Shown here: in pieces, positions 55,370 to 63,968 of the stretch
Numbering within the stretch: the first letter of the stretch is position 1
How the letters are laid out: every line of letters starts with the position of its first letter
Origin: Humibacillus xanthopallidus
Lineage (GTDB): Bacteria > Actinomycetota > Actinomycetes > Actinomycetales > Dermatophilaceae
Length of the DNA stretch: 64,000 nucleotides
Direction: 5' to 3'
Assembly: GCF_006716675.1 (NCBI RefSeq)
Contig: NZ_VFPM01000002.1
Span: forward strand, 310,001-374,000
Translations under genes and position numbers: made by a program
The notes under the pieces: generated by a model
Told to the model about the DNA's origin: nothing
Seen by the model: only the letters and a program-made list of their open reading frames with translations
Database searches by the model: none

Positions 55370-56043
55370 GTCAGCCTCCAGTCGATGGGTGCCGCGCCCT
55401 GCTGGGCGAGGAGGTCGTTGGTGCGGCTGAAGGGCCGCGACCCGAAGAAGCCCGAGCGTGCGGAGAGCGGCGACGGGTGGGCCGACTCGATGCGCGGGAC
55501 GTCGCGGAGCATCGGGGCGAGGGACCGCGCCTGACGACCCCACAGGATCGCGACGAGCGGCCCGCCTCTGTCAGCGAGAGCCGAGATCGCTTGTGCGGTA
55601 ACGGCTTCCCAGCCCTTGCCCTGATGACTGGCGCTCGCTCCGGGGCGCACCGTGAGCACCCGGTTGAGCAGCATGACGCCGCGCTCGAACCACGGCGTGA
55701 GGTCGCCGTTACCCGGTGTCGGCAGGCCGAGGTCGGTGCCGAGCTCGGCATAGATGTTCTGCAGCGAGCGCGGCACGGGCTGCACGTCGGGAGCCACGCT
55801 GAAGCTCAGCCCCACCGGGTGGCCGGGGGTCGGGTAGGGGTCCTGGCCGACGATGAGCACGCGCACGTCCGGCAGGGGCAGCGAGAAGGCCCGCAGCACC
55901 CGGTCGCCCGCAGGGAGGTAGCCCCGGCCCGCGGCGACCTCTGCGCGCAGGAAGTCGCCCATCGCGCTGATCGTGTCGGCGACAGGTTCGAGGGCTGGCA
56001 CCCAGGTCGGGTGGACGAGCTCACGCAGGGGTCGGGCCGGCAC
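55366..56043 (-). CDS. ung: Uracil-DNA glycosylase
   Basis: The 225-residue family 1 enzyme has the water-activating loop [17 protein letters not shown] (Asp and Pro-rich), the uracil-binding [12 protein letters not shown], and the leucine loop HPSPLSA with the catalytic His. It removes uracil from DNA. GTG at 56043 is supported by a -10 box exactly 12 bases before it; GTG at 56049 falls directly after that box. It is first in a two-gene operon with the SGNH hydrolase. Confidence 0.95.
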   Translation of the reverse strand: MPARPLRELVHPTWVPALEPVADTISAMGDFLRAEVAAGRGYLPAGDRVLRAFSLPLPDVRVLIVGQDPYPTPGHPVGLSFSVAPDVQPVPRSLQNIYAELGTDLGLPTPGNGDLTPWFERGVMLLNRVLTVRPGASASHQGKGWEAVTAQAISALADRGGPLVAILWGRQARSLAPMLRDVPRIESAHPSPLSARSGFFGSRPFSRTNDLLAQQGAAPIDWRLT

Positions 56044-56049
56044 GGGCAC

Positions 56050-56055
56050 ACGCTA
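56050..56055 (-). promoter_or_regulatory. -10 element of the ung leaderless transcript
   Basis: TAGCGT on the minus strand is exactly 12 to 7 bases before the GTG at 56043. It decides between the two nearby GTG codons. Confidence 0.5.
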
Positions 56056-56082
56056 CCCCCGCTCGCTCCCTCCTCACGGATG

Positions 56083-56122
56083 GAGGTGATCCCGGCACCG
56101 ACGTGGGCTCCGCGATCACCTC
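56083..56122. promoter_or_regulatory. Inverted repeat in the nagA/ung divergent region
   Basis: GAGGTGATC (56083-56091) and GATCACCTC (56114-56122) are perfect inverted repeats separated by 22 bases, shortly before nagA. They may be an operator or a long hairpin; the binding protein is unknown. Confidence 0.4.
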
Positions 56123-56152
56123 GAATCGGGGAGTGCGACAGAATCGGGAGCG

Positions 56153-57334
56153 ATGAACGCCACGCTCCGCGGACCCGCCCTCGTCGACGACGCCGTGCTT
56201 CCCGACGTGCTCGTCCGCATCGAGGGTGACCGCATCGCCGCCGTCACACCACTGGCCGCCGACCACGGCGGTGCCGGCTCGGCCCCCAGCCCCGCGGGAG
56301 CGGAGCCGGTGAGCGGCACGATGCTGCCGGCATACGTCGACATGCACTGCCACGGCGGGGGCGGCAGCGCCTTCACCGACCTCGACGACGCGGCCGCAGC
56401 GCGCGCCGCCGAGCACCACCACGCACGCGGCACGACGAGCCTGCTCGCCAGCCTCGTCACGATGACTCCGCGCGACCTCGAGCGCGGGGTCGCGATGCTC
56501 GCCGAGATCGCCGACGACGGGCTCGTCGACGGCATCCACCTCGAGGGTCCGTGGCTCGCCGAGGCGCGGTGCGGCGCCCACGACCCCACGCTCCTGCGCG
56601 ACCCCACGCTGGCCGAGGTGGAGCGCCTGCTCGCCGTGGGGCGCGGGCACATCCGCCAGGTGACCCTCGCGCCGGAGCGCGACCACGGGCTCGACCTCGT
56701 GCGCTGGCTCACCTCCGCCGGAGTGCACGCGGCCGTGGGTCACACGGCGGCGAGCTTCGCGCAGGTCGAGCAGGCGATCGCTGCCGGGGCCGACGTCGCC
56801 ACCCACCTCTTCAACGGCATGGACCCGTGGCACCACCGCGTGCCCGGAGCGGTGCCCGCCCTGCTGCGTGCGGCAGCCCGCGGCAGCGTCGTCGTCGAGG
56901 TCATCGCCGACGGCGCCCACCTCTCCGACGACACGGTGCGCACCGTCCTCGACCTCGCCGGTGCGGGCTCGGTCGCCTTCGTCTCCGACGCCATGGCGGC
57001 GGCCGGGGTGGGCGACGGCACCTACGCGCTCGGCGGGCTGTCGGTCGTCGTCGACCGCGGCGTCGCGCGCCTCACCCGTGACCCCGACGGCACGACGCCC
57101 GGCTCGATGGCCGGCGGCACGAGCCACGTCGCCGACATCGTCAGCCGGCAGGTTGGTCTCGGGCTGCCACTGCCGTATGCCGTCCGGGCGGGTTCGCGCA
57201 CGCCTGCCCGCCTTCTCGGGCTGGGTGACCGCGGCTCGATCGCGGCTGGGGGGCGCGCTGACCTCGTCGTCGTCGACGAGGAGACGAGGGTGCGCCGAGT
57301 CATGCGTGCCGGACGCTGGCTCGGCACGGGCTGA
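56153..57334 (+). CDS. nagA: N-acetylglucosamine-6-phosphate deacetylase
   Basis: The 393-residue amidohydrolase has AYVDMHCHGGGG (metal His pair), GIHLEGPWLAEARCGAHDP (Glu), GHTAASFAQVEQAIAAGADVATHLFNGM (His ligands) and FVSDAMAAAGVGDG with the catalytic Asp. It takes acetate from GlcNAc-6-phosphate in amino-sugar breakdown. A GGGAG site sits close before the ATG. The HAD phosphatase gene follows after 21 bases. No phosphotransferase or nagB gene is near. Confidence 0.92.
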   Translation: MNATLRGPALVDDAVLPDVLVRIEGDRIAAVTPLAADHGGAGSAPSPAGAEPVSGTMLPAYVDMHCHGGGGSAFTDLDDAAAARAAEHHHARGTTSLLASLVTMTPRDLERGVAMLAEIADDGLVDGIHLEGPWLAEARCGAHDPTLLRDPTLAEVERLLAVGRGHIRQVTLAPERDHGLDLVRWLTSAGVHAAVGHTAASFAQVEQAIAAGADVATHLFNGMDPWHHRVPGAVPALLRAAARGSVVVEVIADGAHLSDDTVRTVLDLAGAGSVAFVSDAMAAAGVGDGTYALGGLSVVVDRGVARLTRDPDGTTPGSMAGGTSHVADIVSRQVGLGLPLPYAVRAGSRTPARLLGLGDRGSIAAGGRADLVVVDEETRVRRVMRAGRWLGTG

Positions 57335-57343
57335 GCGGTTGGC

Positions 57344-57349
57344 TACGCT
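57344..57349 (+). promoter_or_regulatory. -10 element of a probable leaderless transcript
   Basis: TACGCT is exactly 12 to 7 bases before the GTG at 57356 in the short gap after nagA. Confidence 0.45.
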
Positions 57350-57355
57350 CGCCCG

Positions 57356-58003
57356 GTGACGAATTCCCGCTGGTCCACCGCCGTCTTCGATCTCGACGGC
57401 ACGCTGGCCGACACCATCAACCTCATCGTCGAGTCCTACCAGCACGCGTTCCGCACCGTGCTCGGCCGCGAGGAGAACCCCGAGGTCATCAGGTCGTGGA
57501 TCGGCCGGCCGCTCATCAGCGCCTTCCGCGACCACTCGCCCGAGCAGGCCGATGAGCTGTACTCGACCTATCTGCAATGGAACTCGGACAACACCGAGCG
57601 CCTCATCCGCACCTACGACGGAGTCGTCGACGTGCTCGGCGACCTGCGCGCTGCAGGGGTGCACGTCGGCATCGCGACGTCGAAGCGGCGCGAGTCGGCC
57701 CAGCAGGCGATGGACATCCTCGGCATCAGCCAGCACGTCGACGTGCTCGTGGCGATGGAGGACACCGAGCGCCACAAGCCCGACCCGACGCCGCTGCTGC
57801 TCGCCCTCGAGCGCATGGGCCGCAGCAGCAACGCCGCCGTCTACGTCGGTGATGCCGTCGTCGACGTGCTCGCGGGCAAGGCTGCCGGCATGGACACCCT
57901 CGCCGTGACGTGGGGCGCCGGCCAGCCGGAGGCGTTGCACGCCGTGCGGCCCACCGCCGTCGCGTCGAACGCCGCCGAGCTGCGCGCGGCCTTCCTCGGC
58001 TGA
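57356..58003 (+). CDS. HAD family phosphatase (phosphoglycolate phosphatase/PpaX-like)
   Basis: The 215-residue protein has all HAD motifs: VFDLDGTLADT (two Asp), GIATSKRR (Ser/Thr), KPDPTPLLLALERMG (Lys) and YVGDAVVDVLAGKAAG (Asp). A helical cap sits after motif one. It removes phosphate from a small molecule; phosphoglycolate or pyrophosphate are the usual cases. GTG has a leaderless -10 box in the 21-base gap after nagA, so it can be transcribed on its own. Confidence 0.87.
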   Translation: MTNSRWSTAVFDLDGTLADTINLIVESYQHAFRTVLGREENPEVIRSWIGRPLISAFRDHSPEQADELYSTYLQWNSDNTERLIRTYDGVVDVLGDLRAAGVHVGIATSKRRESAQQAMDILGISQHVDVLVAMEDTERHKPDPTPLLLALERMGRSSNAAVYVGDAVVDVLAGKAAGMDTLAVTWGAGQPEALHAVRPTAVASNAAELRAAFLG

Positions 58004-58019
58004 GCTCAGCCTGGGTAAG

Positions 58020-58045
58020 CACGGGTCGGCCCCGGGCCGCCCGTG
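58020..58045. terminator. Terminator-like hairpin
   Basis: CACGGG and CGGC pair with GCCG and CCCGTG around a short CCCGG-type loop, with one bulge. It is between the convergent HAD and VOC genes. Confidence 0.5.
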
Positions 58046-58066
58046 TGAGCCAGGGTCAGCCCGGGC

Positions 58067-58477
58067 TCACCACCAGCAGAGGCAGAACGGGTGGCCGACC
58101 GGGTCGGCATAGACGCGGTAGCCGGCGGTGGACGTGTGGGCGTGGCTGTGCAGGTGCCGGGCGCCGAGGGCGACGGCCCGCTCGTGGGCTGCCTCGATGT
58201 CGCCGACGTGGAAGTCGAGGTGCAGCTGTTGCTGCACCCGGGGCTCCGGCCACGTCGGGGCTACGAAGCCGGCAGCCCGGTGGAAGCCGATCGCCGTGCC
58301 CCCGCGGGGAGGGTCGAGCGTGACGGCTCCGCCCTCCTCGTCGGCCTCCGGGCCGACCTCGGGCATCGGCCAGTCGAGCAGCCGCGCGTAGAAACGGGCG
58401 AGCTCTGCCGGATCGGGGCAGTCGAGCACGACGGCGTCGAAGGTCGGGACGGCTCCAGCCGGCTGAGTCGGATCCAC
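58067..58477 (-). CDS. VOC family protein (glyoxalase-like domain)
   Basis: The 136-residue protein has two modules: FDAVVLDCPDPAELARFYARLLDWPMPEVG, and QQLHLDFHVGDIEAAHERAVALGARHLHSHAHTSTAGYRVYADPVGHPFCLC. This is the glyoxalase-like group often found in actinobacteria. Its substrate is unknown. GTG at 58477 was chosen since GGAGGAG lies at good spacing; the frame opens further up to 58531. It stands alone. Confidence 0.85.
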   Translation of the reverse strand: MDPTQPAGAVPTFDAVVLDCPDPAELARFYARLLDWPMPEVGPEADEEGGAVTLDPPRGGTAIGFHRAAGFVAPTWPEPRVQQQLHLDFHVGDIEAAHERAVALGARHLHSHAHTSTAGYRVYADPVGHPFCLCWW

Positions 58478-58595
58478 GGCGACTCCTCCTCGTGTCTGGA
58501 CCGGTTCGGACCAACCGGTCATCTTGCCCACCGACGCTACCGGGGCAGACCGACAGCGCAGCCCCAGCGCGTGGGGGAGTCCCCGCCAGAGGGCC

Positions 58596-58601
58596 TAGCA
58601 T
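58596..58601 (+). promoter_or_regulatory. -10 element of a probable leaderless transcript
   Basis: TAGCAT is exactly 12 to 7 bases before the GTG at 58608. Confidence 0.5.
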
Positions 58602-58607
58602 CCTCCC

Positions 58608-59969
58608 GTGCACAGCTTCGACAAGGACCCCGACCACATCGCCGTCGAAAAGGTCCTCACCTACGCCCGCGAGCGCCTCCTCATGGACCCGATCCCGCTC
58701 GACGGGCCGCAGTCCGAGGACTACCTGCTCTCCGCAGCCGGCCAGACGATCACGGCGGCCGGGCTCGGCTCGACCCGGGCCATGGAGCTCTTCGAGCACA
58801 CCCTCGCCCCGGCCTGCCTCTCGACCGACCACCCCCGCTACCTCTCCTTCATCCCGTGCGCACCGACCCGTGAGGCCGCGGCCTTCGACGTCGTCGTCGG
58901 CGCCTCCTCGATCTACGGCGGGTCCTGGATGGAGGGCGCCGGCGCCGTCTACGCCGAGAACCAGGCCCTGCGCTGGATCGCCGACCTCGCCGGCCTGCCC
59001 GAGGAGGCGGGCGGCGTCTTCGTGCCCGGTGGCACGGTCGGCAACCTGTCGGCGCTCGTCACCGCACGGCATACGGCCCGGGCCAAGGCGGTGGCCGAGG
59101 GCACCGGCGCGCGGCCGTTCCGCATCGCGGCGACGGACAACGCGCACTCGTCGGTCGTCTCGATGGCGGCGGTCATGGACGCTGAGGTGTGCGGCGTCGC
59201 CGTCGACGACATGCTGCGCATGACCGGCCCAGAGCTGCGGCGCACCCTCGAGGAGCACGGCCCCGAGACGTTCTTCGCCGTCGTCGCCACGAGCGGCACG
59301 ACGAACTTCGGCGTCGTCGACGACCTCGACGGCGTTGCCGAGGTGTGCGAGGAGTTCGGCATCTGGCTGCACGTCGACGGCGCCTATGGGGGTGCCGGGC
59401 TCGCGGCGCCCTCGGTGCGCCACCTCTACGAGGGCATCGAGCGCGCCGACTCCTTCATCGTCGACCCGCACAAGTGGCTCTTCGCGCCGTTCGACTGCTG
59501 CGCGCTCATCTACCGCGACCCCGAGCTGGCGCGCATCGCGCACACGCAGGAGGCGGGCTACCTCGACGTCATCACGAGGTCGGCGGAGTGGAACCCCACC
59601 GACTACTCGATCGGCCTGACGCGCCGTGCCCGCGGGCTGCCGCTCTGGTACTCCCTCGCCGTCCACGGCACGGACGCCTACGTCGAGGCGATCGAGGACA
59701 CCCTCGCGGTGACGCGGCACGCTGCCGCCGAGATCGACAAGCGCCCCTACCTCGAGGCGGTCCGGGAGCCCGACCTGTCGGTCATCGTCTTCCGGCGGCT
59801 CGGCTGGTCGGCGGAGGACTACCAGGCCTGGACCGACCGGCTGCTCGACCGGGAGTTCGCGTTCGTCGTGCCGACGACCTTCCGCGGGGAGACCCTGACC
59901 CGCTTCGCCGTCGTCAACCCGCACACGACGAAGGAGGACATCACGGCCATCCTCGACACCATGGCGTGA
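58608..59969 (+). CDS. PLP-dependent amino acid decarboxylase (aromatic/group II type)
   Basis: The 453-residue protein is a group II PLP decarboxylase. GGVFVPGGTVGNLSALVTAR is a PLP phosphate site, TDNAHSSVVSMAAV gives the ring-stacking His, WLHVDGAYGG the Asp for the pyridine N, and SFIVDPHKWLFAPFDCCALIY the Schiff-base Lys. It releases CO2 from an aromatic or related amino acid. Which one is not clear; aspartate or glutamate types are also possible. The GTG is leaderless. It stands alone. Confidence 0.87.
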   Translation: MHSFDKDPDHIAVEKVLTYARERLLMDPIPLDGPQSEDYLLSAAGQTITAAGLGSTRAMELFEHTLAPACLSTDHPRYLSFIPCAPTREAAAFDVVVGASSIYGGSWMEGAGAVYAENQALRWIADLAGLPEEAGGVFVPGGTVGNLSALVTARHTARAKAVAEGTGARPFRIAATDNAHSSVVSMAAVMDAEVCGVAVDDMLRMTGPELRRTLEEHGPETFFAVVATSGTTNFGVVDDLDGVAEVCEEFGIWLHVDGAYGGAGLAAPSVRHLYEGIERADSFIVDPHKWLFAPFDCCALIYRDPELARIAHTQEAGYLDVITRSAEWNPTDYSIGLTRRARGLPLWYSLAVHGTDAYVEAIEDTLAVTRHAAAEIDKRPYLEAVREPDLSVIVFRRLGWSAEDYQAWTDRLLDREFAFVVPTTFRGETLTRFAVVNPHTTKEDITAILDTMA

Positions 59970-60051
59970 GGGGCTCATGGGACTGGTGTTGCCGGTGGAA
60001 CGTCTGGTCAGACACCGCCCCCGGACACGCCCGATCGCGGCCCCGGAGGCG

Positions 60052-60081
60052 AATGACACCCCTGTCATTTCGGTCTATGGT
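60052..60081 (+). promoter_or_regulatory. Promoter with overlapping palindrome before the DUF3263 gene
   Basis: ATGACA (60053-60058) and TATGGT (60076-60081) are 17 bases apart. The -35 box is inside the inverted repeat AATGACA-CCCC-TGTCATT (60052-60069), which may be an operator for an unknown regulator. A start near 60088 would give a leader of about 50 bases. Confidence 0.5.
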
Positions 60082-60138
60082 GGGTGCCGGAGCCAACGCC
60101 TCACCGCACCACCTGACGACCGCAGCGAAGACGGGGAC

Positions 60139-60438
60139 ATGAGCACAGACCACGCCACGGCGCAGCCCGACCGCCACGACTCGGAGGTCGGCCTGTCGGC
60201 CCGCGACCTCGAGATCCTGGCCTTCGAGCGCCAGTGGTGGAAGTACGCCGGGTCCAAGGAGCAGGCCATCAAGGAGCTCTTCGACATGAGCTCCACGCGC
60301 TACTACCAGGTGCTCAACGCGCTCCTCGACAACCCCGACGCCCTCGCCGCTGACCCCATGCTCATCAAGCGGCTGCGCCGGATGCGCTCGAGCCGCCAGC
60401 GCGCCCGCACGAGCCGGCGCCTCGGCATCAACGTCTGA
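60139..60438 (+). CDS. DUF3263 domain protein
   Basis: The 99-residue protein has a DUF3263 domain: GLSARDLEILAFERQWWKYAGSKEQAIKELFDMSSTRYYQVLNALLDNPDALAADPMLIKRLRRMR, followed by a basic tail (SSRQRARTSRRLG). The helical pattern looks like a sigma-like or helix-turn-helix fold, so DNA binding is possible; the family has no defined role. The ATG at 60139 is preceded by ACGGGGA. It stands alone with its own promoter. Confidence 0.87.
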   Translation: MSTDHATAQPDRHDSEVGLSARDLEILAFERQWWKYAGSKEQAIKELFDMSSTRYYQVLNALLDNPDALAADPMLIKRLRRMRSSRQRARTSRRLGINV

Positions 60439-60511
60439 GGCCACCGCCGACGGGGTCTCGCTCGGCTCCGACGTCCGCGCCTGCACGCGCTCGTCGTGGT
60501 TGACTTCGAGC

Positions 60512-60976
60512 ATGGCCGAGGTCGTGATCCGTCGCGCGGGTCCCGATGACGCGTTCGTCGTCGCCGCGCTGCACCTCCAGTTCGCCCGCGAGCTCGGTAT
60601 GCCGTCCGAGCCGGGCTATCTCGACCGTTTCGTCGACGCGTGGCTGGCCGACCGCCCCGACCGGCCGACGTGGATCGCCGAGAGCCGGGGTGAGCACGCC
60701 GGGCTGCTCGAGACGAGGCGCATCCGGGCCCTGCCGTGGCCGGGTCGCAAGGACGTCAGCTGGCTGCACGTCGGCGGTCTCTTCGTGGCGCCGACCTGCC
60801 GAGACCGCGGGGTCGGACGCGCCCTCACCGAGGCGATGATCGAGTGGGCGCGCACGACCGACGTCAAGTGGATCCGGCTCAACGCACCGGACGCGCGGGC
60901 GCAGGAGTTCTACGAGCGGCTCGGCTTCAGCTCTCCCGGTCGCCTCATGGAGTTCGAGCTGCGGGACTCGCAGTGA
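60512..60976 (+). CDS. GNAT family N-acetyltransferase
   Basis: The 154-residue protein has the GNAT core: VVIRRAGPDDAFVVAALHLQFA, then WLHVGGLFVAPTCRDRGVGRALTEAMIEWAR with the acetyl-CoA loop R-D-R-G-V-G-R, and WIRLNAPDARAQEFYERLGF. The acceptor is unknown. ATG at 60512 is used; TTG at 60500 is in frame. Its stop overlaps the P1 peptidase start (GTGA), so they form one operon. Confidence 0.88.
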   Translation: MAEVVIRRAGPDDAFVVAALHLQFARELGMPSEPGYLDRFVDAWLADRPDRPTWIAESRGEHAGLLETRRIRALPWPGRKDVSWLHVGGLFVAPTCRDRGVGRALTEAMIEWARTTDVKWIRLNAPDARAQEFYERLGFSSPGRLMEFELRDSQ

Positions 60977-62070
60977 CCGTGCCCCCGGGCGGCGTGGTGG
61001 CGCACCCCGCGGGCGCCGGACCGACGAACTCGCTCGTCGACGTCGCGGGGATCCGCGTCGGACACCGCACCCGCGACGAGCCGGGCTGGCTGACGGGCGT
61101 CACCGTCGTCGTCGCACCTGCCGGTGGAGCCGTCGCCGGGGTCGACGTGCGTGGCGGCGGACCGGGCACCCGCGAGACCGACCTGCTCGACCCGCGCAAC
61201 CTCGTCGACCGGGTCGATGGGGTGGTGCTCGGCGGCGGGTCGGCCTTCGGGCTCGCCGCCGCCGACGGCGTCATGGATGCCCTCGCCGCCGACGGCCGGG
61301 GCTGGCCGACGGCCGACCCACCCGATGCCACCAGGGTCGTGCCCATCGTGCCGGCCGCGATCGTCTTCGACCTGGGACGCGGCGGCACGTGGGCCAACCG
61401 TCCGCGCGCCGAGGACGGCAGGGCGGCATACGCGGCGGCGACGGACGCGGCGGTGGTCCAGGGCAGCGTCGGCGCCGGCACGGGAGCCAAGGCGGGCGGC
61501 CTACGCGGAGGGGTGGGCTCGGCGAGCGTCGTGCTCCCCTCGGGTGTCGTGGTGGCGGCCCTCGTCGTCGTCAACGCCGTCGGCTCGGCCGTCGACCTCG
61601 AGACCGGGCTGCCGTATGCCGTCCGCCTCGGGCTGCCGGGGGAGTTCAGTCACGTGCAGGCGCCCAGCCAGGCGGATCTCGCTGCGGCACAGGCTCGCTC
61701 ACTGGCAGCGGTCGAGGCGGGGGAGGCGGCCGTGCCCGGGCTCGCGACGACGATCGGGGTCATCGCGACCGATGCGACGCTGACCAAGGCGCAGTGCCAG
61801 AAGATGGCAGGAATCGCGCACGACGGCCTCGCTCGGGCGGTGCGACCGGTCCACACCCTCTTCGACGGCGACACCCTCTTCGCGCTCGCGACGGGGAGCC
61901 GGCCTGCGCCCGACCCCGCCGAGCAGGCGATGGTCATGGAGGCCGGCGCCGACTGCGTGGCCCGGGCGATCGTGCACGCGATGCTCGCGGCCACCTCGGT
62001 CGACCGGACCGCCGACGGCGGCGTCGCGCTGCGGTCCTTCACCGAGGCGTTCCCCTCGGCACTGGCCTGA
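60973..62070 (+). CDS. P1 family peptidase (DmpA/L-aminopeptidase type)
   Basis: The 365-residue protein shows the self-processing DmpA fold: TNSLVDVAGIRVGHRT at the start, VDVRGGGPGTRETDLLDPRNLVDRVDGVVLGGGSAFGLAAADGVM, and later VNAVGSAVDLETG. The N-terminal nucleophile residue of DmpA itself (Ser after a Gly) is not at the usual place, as in the related P1 group of actinobacteria. It may cut peptides or D-amino acid amides. The GTG overlaps the GNAT stop. It is followed by a short tandem repeat. Confidence 0.83.
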   Translation: MTVPPGGVVAHPAGAGPTNSLVDVAGIRVGHRTRDEPGWLTGVTVVVAPAGGAVAGVDVRGGGPGTRETDLLDPRNLVDRVDGVVLGGGSAFGLAAADGVMDALAADGRGWPTADPPDATRVVPIVPAAIVFDLGRGGTWANRPRAEDGRAAYAAATDAAVVQGSVGAGTGAKAGGLRGGVGSASVVLPSGVVVAALVVVNAVGSAVDLETGLPYAVRLGLPGEFSHVQAPSQADLAAAQARSLAAVEAGEAAVPGLATTIGVIATDATLTKAQCQKMAGIAHDGLARAVRPVHTLFDGDTLFALATGSRPAPDPAEQAMVMEAGADCVARAIVHAMLAATSVDRTADGGVALRSFTEAFPSALA

Positions 62071-62076
62071 GGGGCA

Positions 62077-62124
62077 GGCCGCTGGCCGCTGGCCGCTGGT
62101 CGCTGGTCGCTGGTCGCTGGTCGC
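62077..62124. repeat. Seven-base tandem repeat
   Basis: GGCCGCT occurs three times and then GGTCGCT three times plus a partial seventh unit. It lies in the gap between the convergent P1 peptidase and M48 protease genes. Confidence 0.9.
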
Positions 62125-62139
62125 GACGGTGCGGGCCGG

Positions 62140-63378
62140 TCAGAGCCAGGTCTCGACCAGCTCGTGGGACAGTTCGCGCGAGAGGCCCGGGCGCAAGGTC
62201 GCGAGCTCCGCCTCGGCCGCCCGGACGAGCACACGGTGGGATTCGAGAGCCGCGGGCTCCGGGGTGGCGGGGTGCGCCTCGACGACGTCGAGGCGCAGGT
62301 CGTCGCGGGGGTGGCTGTCGTCCCACCGCAGGTCGGCCTGTCGGGCCCGGGCTCGGGCGGAGGAAACCTCCGACGGTGTGGGCGCCGGCCGCGTGCGCAC
62401 GTGCTCGAGGACGGCGAACGGGTCCTCCCGCCGGCGCGCGGCGGACCCGGCAAGGGTGTGCAGGCCGCTCGTGTTCATCATCGTGAGCAGCAGCCGCACG
62501 ACCGCTGCCGTGCCTGCGACGTCGGCGGCGCGCAGGTCGGCGAGGTACTCGCGCCACTGTCTGTCCGTCGCGGCCAACCGCTCGAACGCGAGGAGGAGCG
62601 CAACGGCGGGGAACGAGATGACCCGCAGCAGAAGGGTCCCCATCCAGTTCATCGTCGCGGTGCCGCCCCAGCCGCCGTCGTCGACGGTCGAGGGAGAGAG
62701 ATTCGAGGAGGCGCCGGCGGGCAGCGGGGTGACGAGGGTGGCGAGTCGCACCAGCACGACGTGCGCCGTCCCGACGAGCGTGCCACGACCGTGGTCACGA
62801 CCGGCCAGGTGGCCGAGCTCGTGCCCGAGGATGGCGATGCGCTCGTCGTCGGTGAGGTAGGTCCAGGTCGGCAGACCGATGACGAGCGCCGGCCGGAGCC
62901 TCCAGCCCGTGCTCATGACGTACGCGTTGAAGTCGAGGTTCACGTGGATGCTGGCGGGCGGCCGCACCCCGAGGTCCGAGGCCAGCGCGGCCACGAGGCG
63001 ATGTGTGTGCGGAAAGCTCTCGCTCGGCAGGGGCTCGGCATCCGAGACCTGCTGGGAGCGTAGGACCACGGCGGCGACCACCGCCCACGCGACCAGCACG
63101 CCGACCCACCCCCAGAGGCCCTTGGGCTGCACGGACGCCCACACGAGCAGCGCGACAGCGGTCACCGAGGCCAGGAGCACGACGGTGGAGGCGATGACGA
63201 GACCGACCGACGTCGGCGACGGAGCCGCTGCCGACCCGCGGGCGACGAGCGCTCGGTGAGCGCGCTCAGCAGCGCGATCGAGGGATGCGCGCTGCCTCCG
63301 GGCGAACCATGAGAGGCGCTGCACGGGTCGAGTCGGCGCGGGGCGGGACGGCGGGGCAGCGGGGTGCGGCTCTGACAC
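62140..63378 (-). CDS. M48-type membrane metalloprotease
   Basis: The 412-residue protein has two early membrane helices (about 57-80 and 88-107), then ILGHELGHLAGRDHG with zinc-binding His186, Glu187 and His190. Another hydrophobic stretch (about 248-268) and EYLADLRAADVAGT, where Glu can be the third ligand, follow. The C-terminus is a soluble helical region. It likely takes part in membrane protein quality control like HtpX, but the family is broad. AAGGA precedes the GTG. It stands alone. Confidence 0.88.
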   Translation of the reverse strand: MSEPHPAAPPSRPAPTRPVQRLSWFARRQRASLDRAAERAHRALVARGSAAAPSPTSVGLVIASTVVLLASVTAVALLVWASVQPKGLWGWVGVLVAWAVVAAVVLRSQQVSDAEPLPSESFPHTHRLVAALASDLGVRPPASIHVNLDFNAYVMSTGWRLRPALVIGLPTWTYLTDDERIAILGHELGHLAGRDHGRGTLVGTAHVVLVRLATLVTPLPAGASSNLSPSTVDDGGWGGTATMNWMGTLLLRVISFPAVALLLAFERLAATDRQWREYLADLRAADVAGTAAVVRLLLTMMNTSGLHTLAGSAARRREDPFAVLEHVRTRPAPTPSEVSSARARARQADLRWDDSHPRDDLRLDVVEAHPATPEPAALESHRVLVRAAEAELATLRPGLSRELSHELVETWL

Positions 63379-63540
63379 GGGGGTCCTTCGGCGACGAGGG
63401 GGATGGCGGGGATGCTAGCCGCTGTGATCGCGGGAATCGCCTCCCAAACGGCCCCGTACGCGGGAGACTCGGAGCGCCTCGTCTTCACGGGGCGCCGGTC
63501 GGGGGCAGGCACGTGTGCACCGCCAACAGAACAGGAGCTC

Positions 63541-63924
63541 ATGATGGCCAGGTCATTCCGACACCTCATCTCCGGAGTTCACGGACGGGTGTCCGAGACG
63601 TTCACCCATCCGGACTGGGGAATGCTGTCGTCACAGTCGGTCGTGCACGTCTCGGCCGGACAGGTCGTCACCCATGAGGCCGGACCGAACGACATGATGT
63701 ACGGTCCCAACGCCGACGCCGGCCAGCTCACGACGCAGCCCTTCTCCTACACCGTCGGAGATGCCGACGTCTGGGTGAGCAACGTCTCTCCGCTCGGCCT
63801 GGGCGAGGTCCCGGACGGGGAGTCGGGCGGGGTCGCCTACGTCCTGCACGTCGACTCGGCCTCACCCATCGACGTCGCCGTCACGATCACGCTCGAGGAC
63901 CAGACCGTCTGGGCCATCGACTGA
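63541..63924 (+). CDS. Hypothetical protein, beta-rich
   Basis: The 127-residue product (MMARSFRHLISGVHGRVSETFTHPDWGMLSSQSVVHVSAGQ, then EAGPNDMMYGPNADAGQLTTQPFSYTVGDADVWVSNVSPLG) is rich in strands and has no signal peptide or known domain. The C-terminus contains VAYVLHVDSASPIDVAVTITLEDQTVWAID. AGGAG lies before ATG at 63541 and 63544; the second has better spacing. The frame opens further up but those codons look non-coding. No function is proposed. Confidence 0.65.
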   Translation: MMARSFRHLISGVHGRVSETFTHPDWGMLSSQSVVHVSAGQVVTHEAGPNDMMYGPNADAGQLTTQPFSYTVGDADVWVSNVSPLGLGEVPDGESGGVAYVLHVDSASPIDVAVTITLEDQTVWAID

Positions 63925-63968
63925 CGACGGTCCCGTGGGGCGCCCGATCGGGCCGCCGTCCCGAGGGC

